64,000 nt of DNA from Myxococcota bacterium (lineage in GTDB: Bacteria > Myxococcota_A > Polyangia > Polyangiales > Houyiibacteriaceae): contig JANQQS010000078.1 in assembly GCA_028284955.1 (NCBI GenBank), positions 1 through 64,000 of the forward strand, given 5' to 3'. Under the pieces are notes generated by a model. The model worked only from the letters and a program-made list of their open reading frames with translations, had not been told where the DNA came from and did not search any database. Shown piece by piece: positions 63,032 through 64,000 of the stretch. Every line of letters starts with the position of its first letter. The stretch's first letter is position 1. The position numbers were made by a program, and so were the translations under genes.

Positions 63032-63342
63032 CCGTCCGTATTCGAGCGACGTGGCCGTCGGAAAACAAACATAGTCAAAAAAAAGTGAGCCGATTTCTGA
63101 ACCGCGGTGCACTCCGACGATGTGGAGCTAGATCCCTCATCAATCAGGGCAGAAACCGAGTTCGGGCGATATAGCGGGTCCGCAAACCCCAGACGAGCCG
63201 CGAATTTCTGGCGCACGGTCTACTCTGACAGTGGTTCGATTGCGACTGTCGAGGCAGATCCACGAAAACGCGTGCCAGACGCGCGTGGTACGAAAAATGC
63301 TCAATCAGTGCATGTTCCGCAGCGATGCAAAAATCGGCCTCC
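63032..63342. other. Intergenic region without a clear gene
   Basis: About 310 bases. It has an A-rich patch (CATAGTCAAAAAAAAGTG near 63069) and several short frames with no ribosome site or domain. I see no structured RNA. The promoter of the ECF sigma-factor gene must lie here. Confidence 0.4.
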
Positions 63343-63978
63343 ATGGACGTGATTGGAACCCACGCTGGGTTGGGTTCCCAGGCGGTCTCTGCAAGCGCAG
63401 CGACCGACGAGGTAGCGGGCTCTCGACCTTTTGAGACGGTGTATCGATCATACGCGCCGTACGTAGCCACGATCGGGTTTCGGATTCTCGGAAATTCGGC
63501 CGAAGTCGACGATCTAGTACAGGACGTATTCATCGAGGCCCATCGCAGCCTCGATCGCCTTCGCAACAAGAACGCCATCAAAGGATGGCTCGCTACCGTC
63601 ACGGTGCGCATGGCGCGTCGACGCCTTCGCTGGAAGAAAGCGCGCCGGTTTGTTGGACTCGATATTCTCACCTACGACGCAGACTATGCTAGCAGCGAAC
63701 TTTCTCCCGAAGACGCAGCACAGCTAAGCGCGGTCTACGGCATCCTCGAGCGCATCTCCGTAGAGCAGCGGCTCGCTTGGACATTGCGGCATGCCCTCGG
63801 AGAATCGATGGAACGTGTCGCCGAACTTTGTGGGTGTTCCGTATCGACCGCCAAACGTCGTGTGACTGCTGCGCACAAGACCATTCAACGGCGATTGGTG
63901 ACGCGCGCCAACCGACCAAAAACTTCTTTATCGGATGAACGTTCCGCGGATAAGGAGGGTTGCTCATGGACAACCTGA
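63343..63978 (+). CDS. ECF sigma factor
   Basis: 211 residues from the ATG at 63343 (an ATG at 63325 is also possible). Region 2 is seen in the ATIGFRILGNSAEVDDLVQDVFI stretch, and region 4 in RISVEQRLAWTLRHALGESMERVAELCGCSVSTAKRRVTAAH. It directs RNA polymerase to stress or envelope promoters. The end overlaps the next gene by 13 bases, which has a strong AAGGAGG site inside the sigma gene. This pairing is typical of a sigma/anti-sigma operon; the partner is cut by the window end. Confidence 0.93.
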   Translation: MDVIGTHAGLGSQAVSASAATDEVAGSRPFETVYRSYAPYVATIGFRILGNSAEVDDLVQDVFIEAHRSLDRLRNKNAIKGWLATVTVRMARRRLRWKKARRFVGLDILTYDADYASSELSPEDAAQLSAVYGILERISVEQRLAWTLRHALGESMERVAELCGCSVSTAKRRVTAAHKTIQRRLVTRANRPKTSLSDERSADKEGCSWTT

Positions 63979-64000
63979 CACTCGATATGGAGAAACTGCG
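63966..64000 (+). CDS. Start of a gene, probably anti-sigma factor (partial)
   Basis: An ATG at 63966 follows AAGGAGG (63953-63959) by 7 bases and opens MDNLTLDMEKLR before the window ends. Overlap with an ECF sigma gene makes an anti-sigma or FecR-like protein likely. Only about 11 codons are visible, so identity is inferred from context. Confidence 0.6.
   Translation, partial: MDNLTLDMEKL

Noticed and set aside
63107-63352. 81-residue plus frame ahead of the ECF sigma gene
   Set aside because: No ribosome site, overlaps the sigma start, and no recognisable domain.

Overview
The window reads as chromosomal DNA of a GC-rich, Gram-negative delta-proteobacterial lineage, most likely Myxococcota. 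The evidence is a MYXO-CTERM-like sorting tail on a secreted protein, paired myxobacterial-type outer-membrane beta-barrels, a sensor with an MXAN_5187-like layout, PEGA/TPR and HEAT proteins, a zinc-ribbon Ser/Thr kinase, FHA/sigma-54 regulation and a 3740-residue TPR protein. Base composition looks lower in GC than Myxococcus itself, so a less-studied branch is possible; this is inference. No phage, IS, CRISPR, tRNA or rRNA gene was seen.

Layout. 1-16 kb: cell-envelope and sensory genes (HAMP protein, HEAT proteins, ftsY, two outer-membrane barrels, Cache/HAMP sensor, PEGA protein), a degenerate acyl-CoA-synthetase-like protein, a small membrane protein behind a strong promoter, pdxA with an atypical response regulator, and a GAF protein. 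15.8-16.3 kb: a non-coding block of nested hairpins and repeats, one of which recurs at the left edge of the window. 16.3-28 kb: a TlpA/DsbA-like thiol pair, a glycosyltransferase, a dihydroorotase-like gene without its metal ligands next to carA, a secreted protein with a MYXO-CTERM-like tail, a beta-barrel, truA and a peptidase-MA-type protease. 28-40 kb: a class IV aminotransferase and the giant TPR gene. 40-48 kb: a four-histidine membrane protein, HMG-CoA lyase, two lipoproteins and the yceD-rpmF-fabG-acpP-fabF-rpiB cluster. 48-54.5 kb: hisS, two tandem paralogous histidine kinases and a convergent double-FHA sigma-54 activator. 54.5-64 kb: gcvT-gcvH-gcvPA joined to an acyl-CoA carboxylase subunit, two small membrane proteins, a Ser/Thr kinase, a small Cys-containing protein, and an ECF sigma factor overlapping a gene cut by the window end.

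A recurring theme is recognisable folds that have lost catalytic residues: the dihydroorotase (HxH to NxE), the ADP-forming CoA-ligase-like protein, the response regulator (Glu at the phospho-acceptor position) and a metallophosphoesterase-like lipoprotein. The most unusual non-coding signals are repeat units whose hairpin stems differ between copies yet keep pairing, and the most unusual protein is the giant TPR protein with a higher-order repeat of roughly 300 residues.
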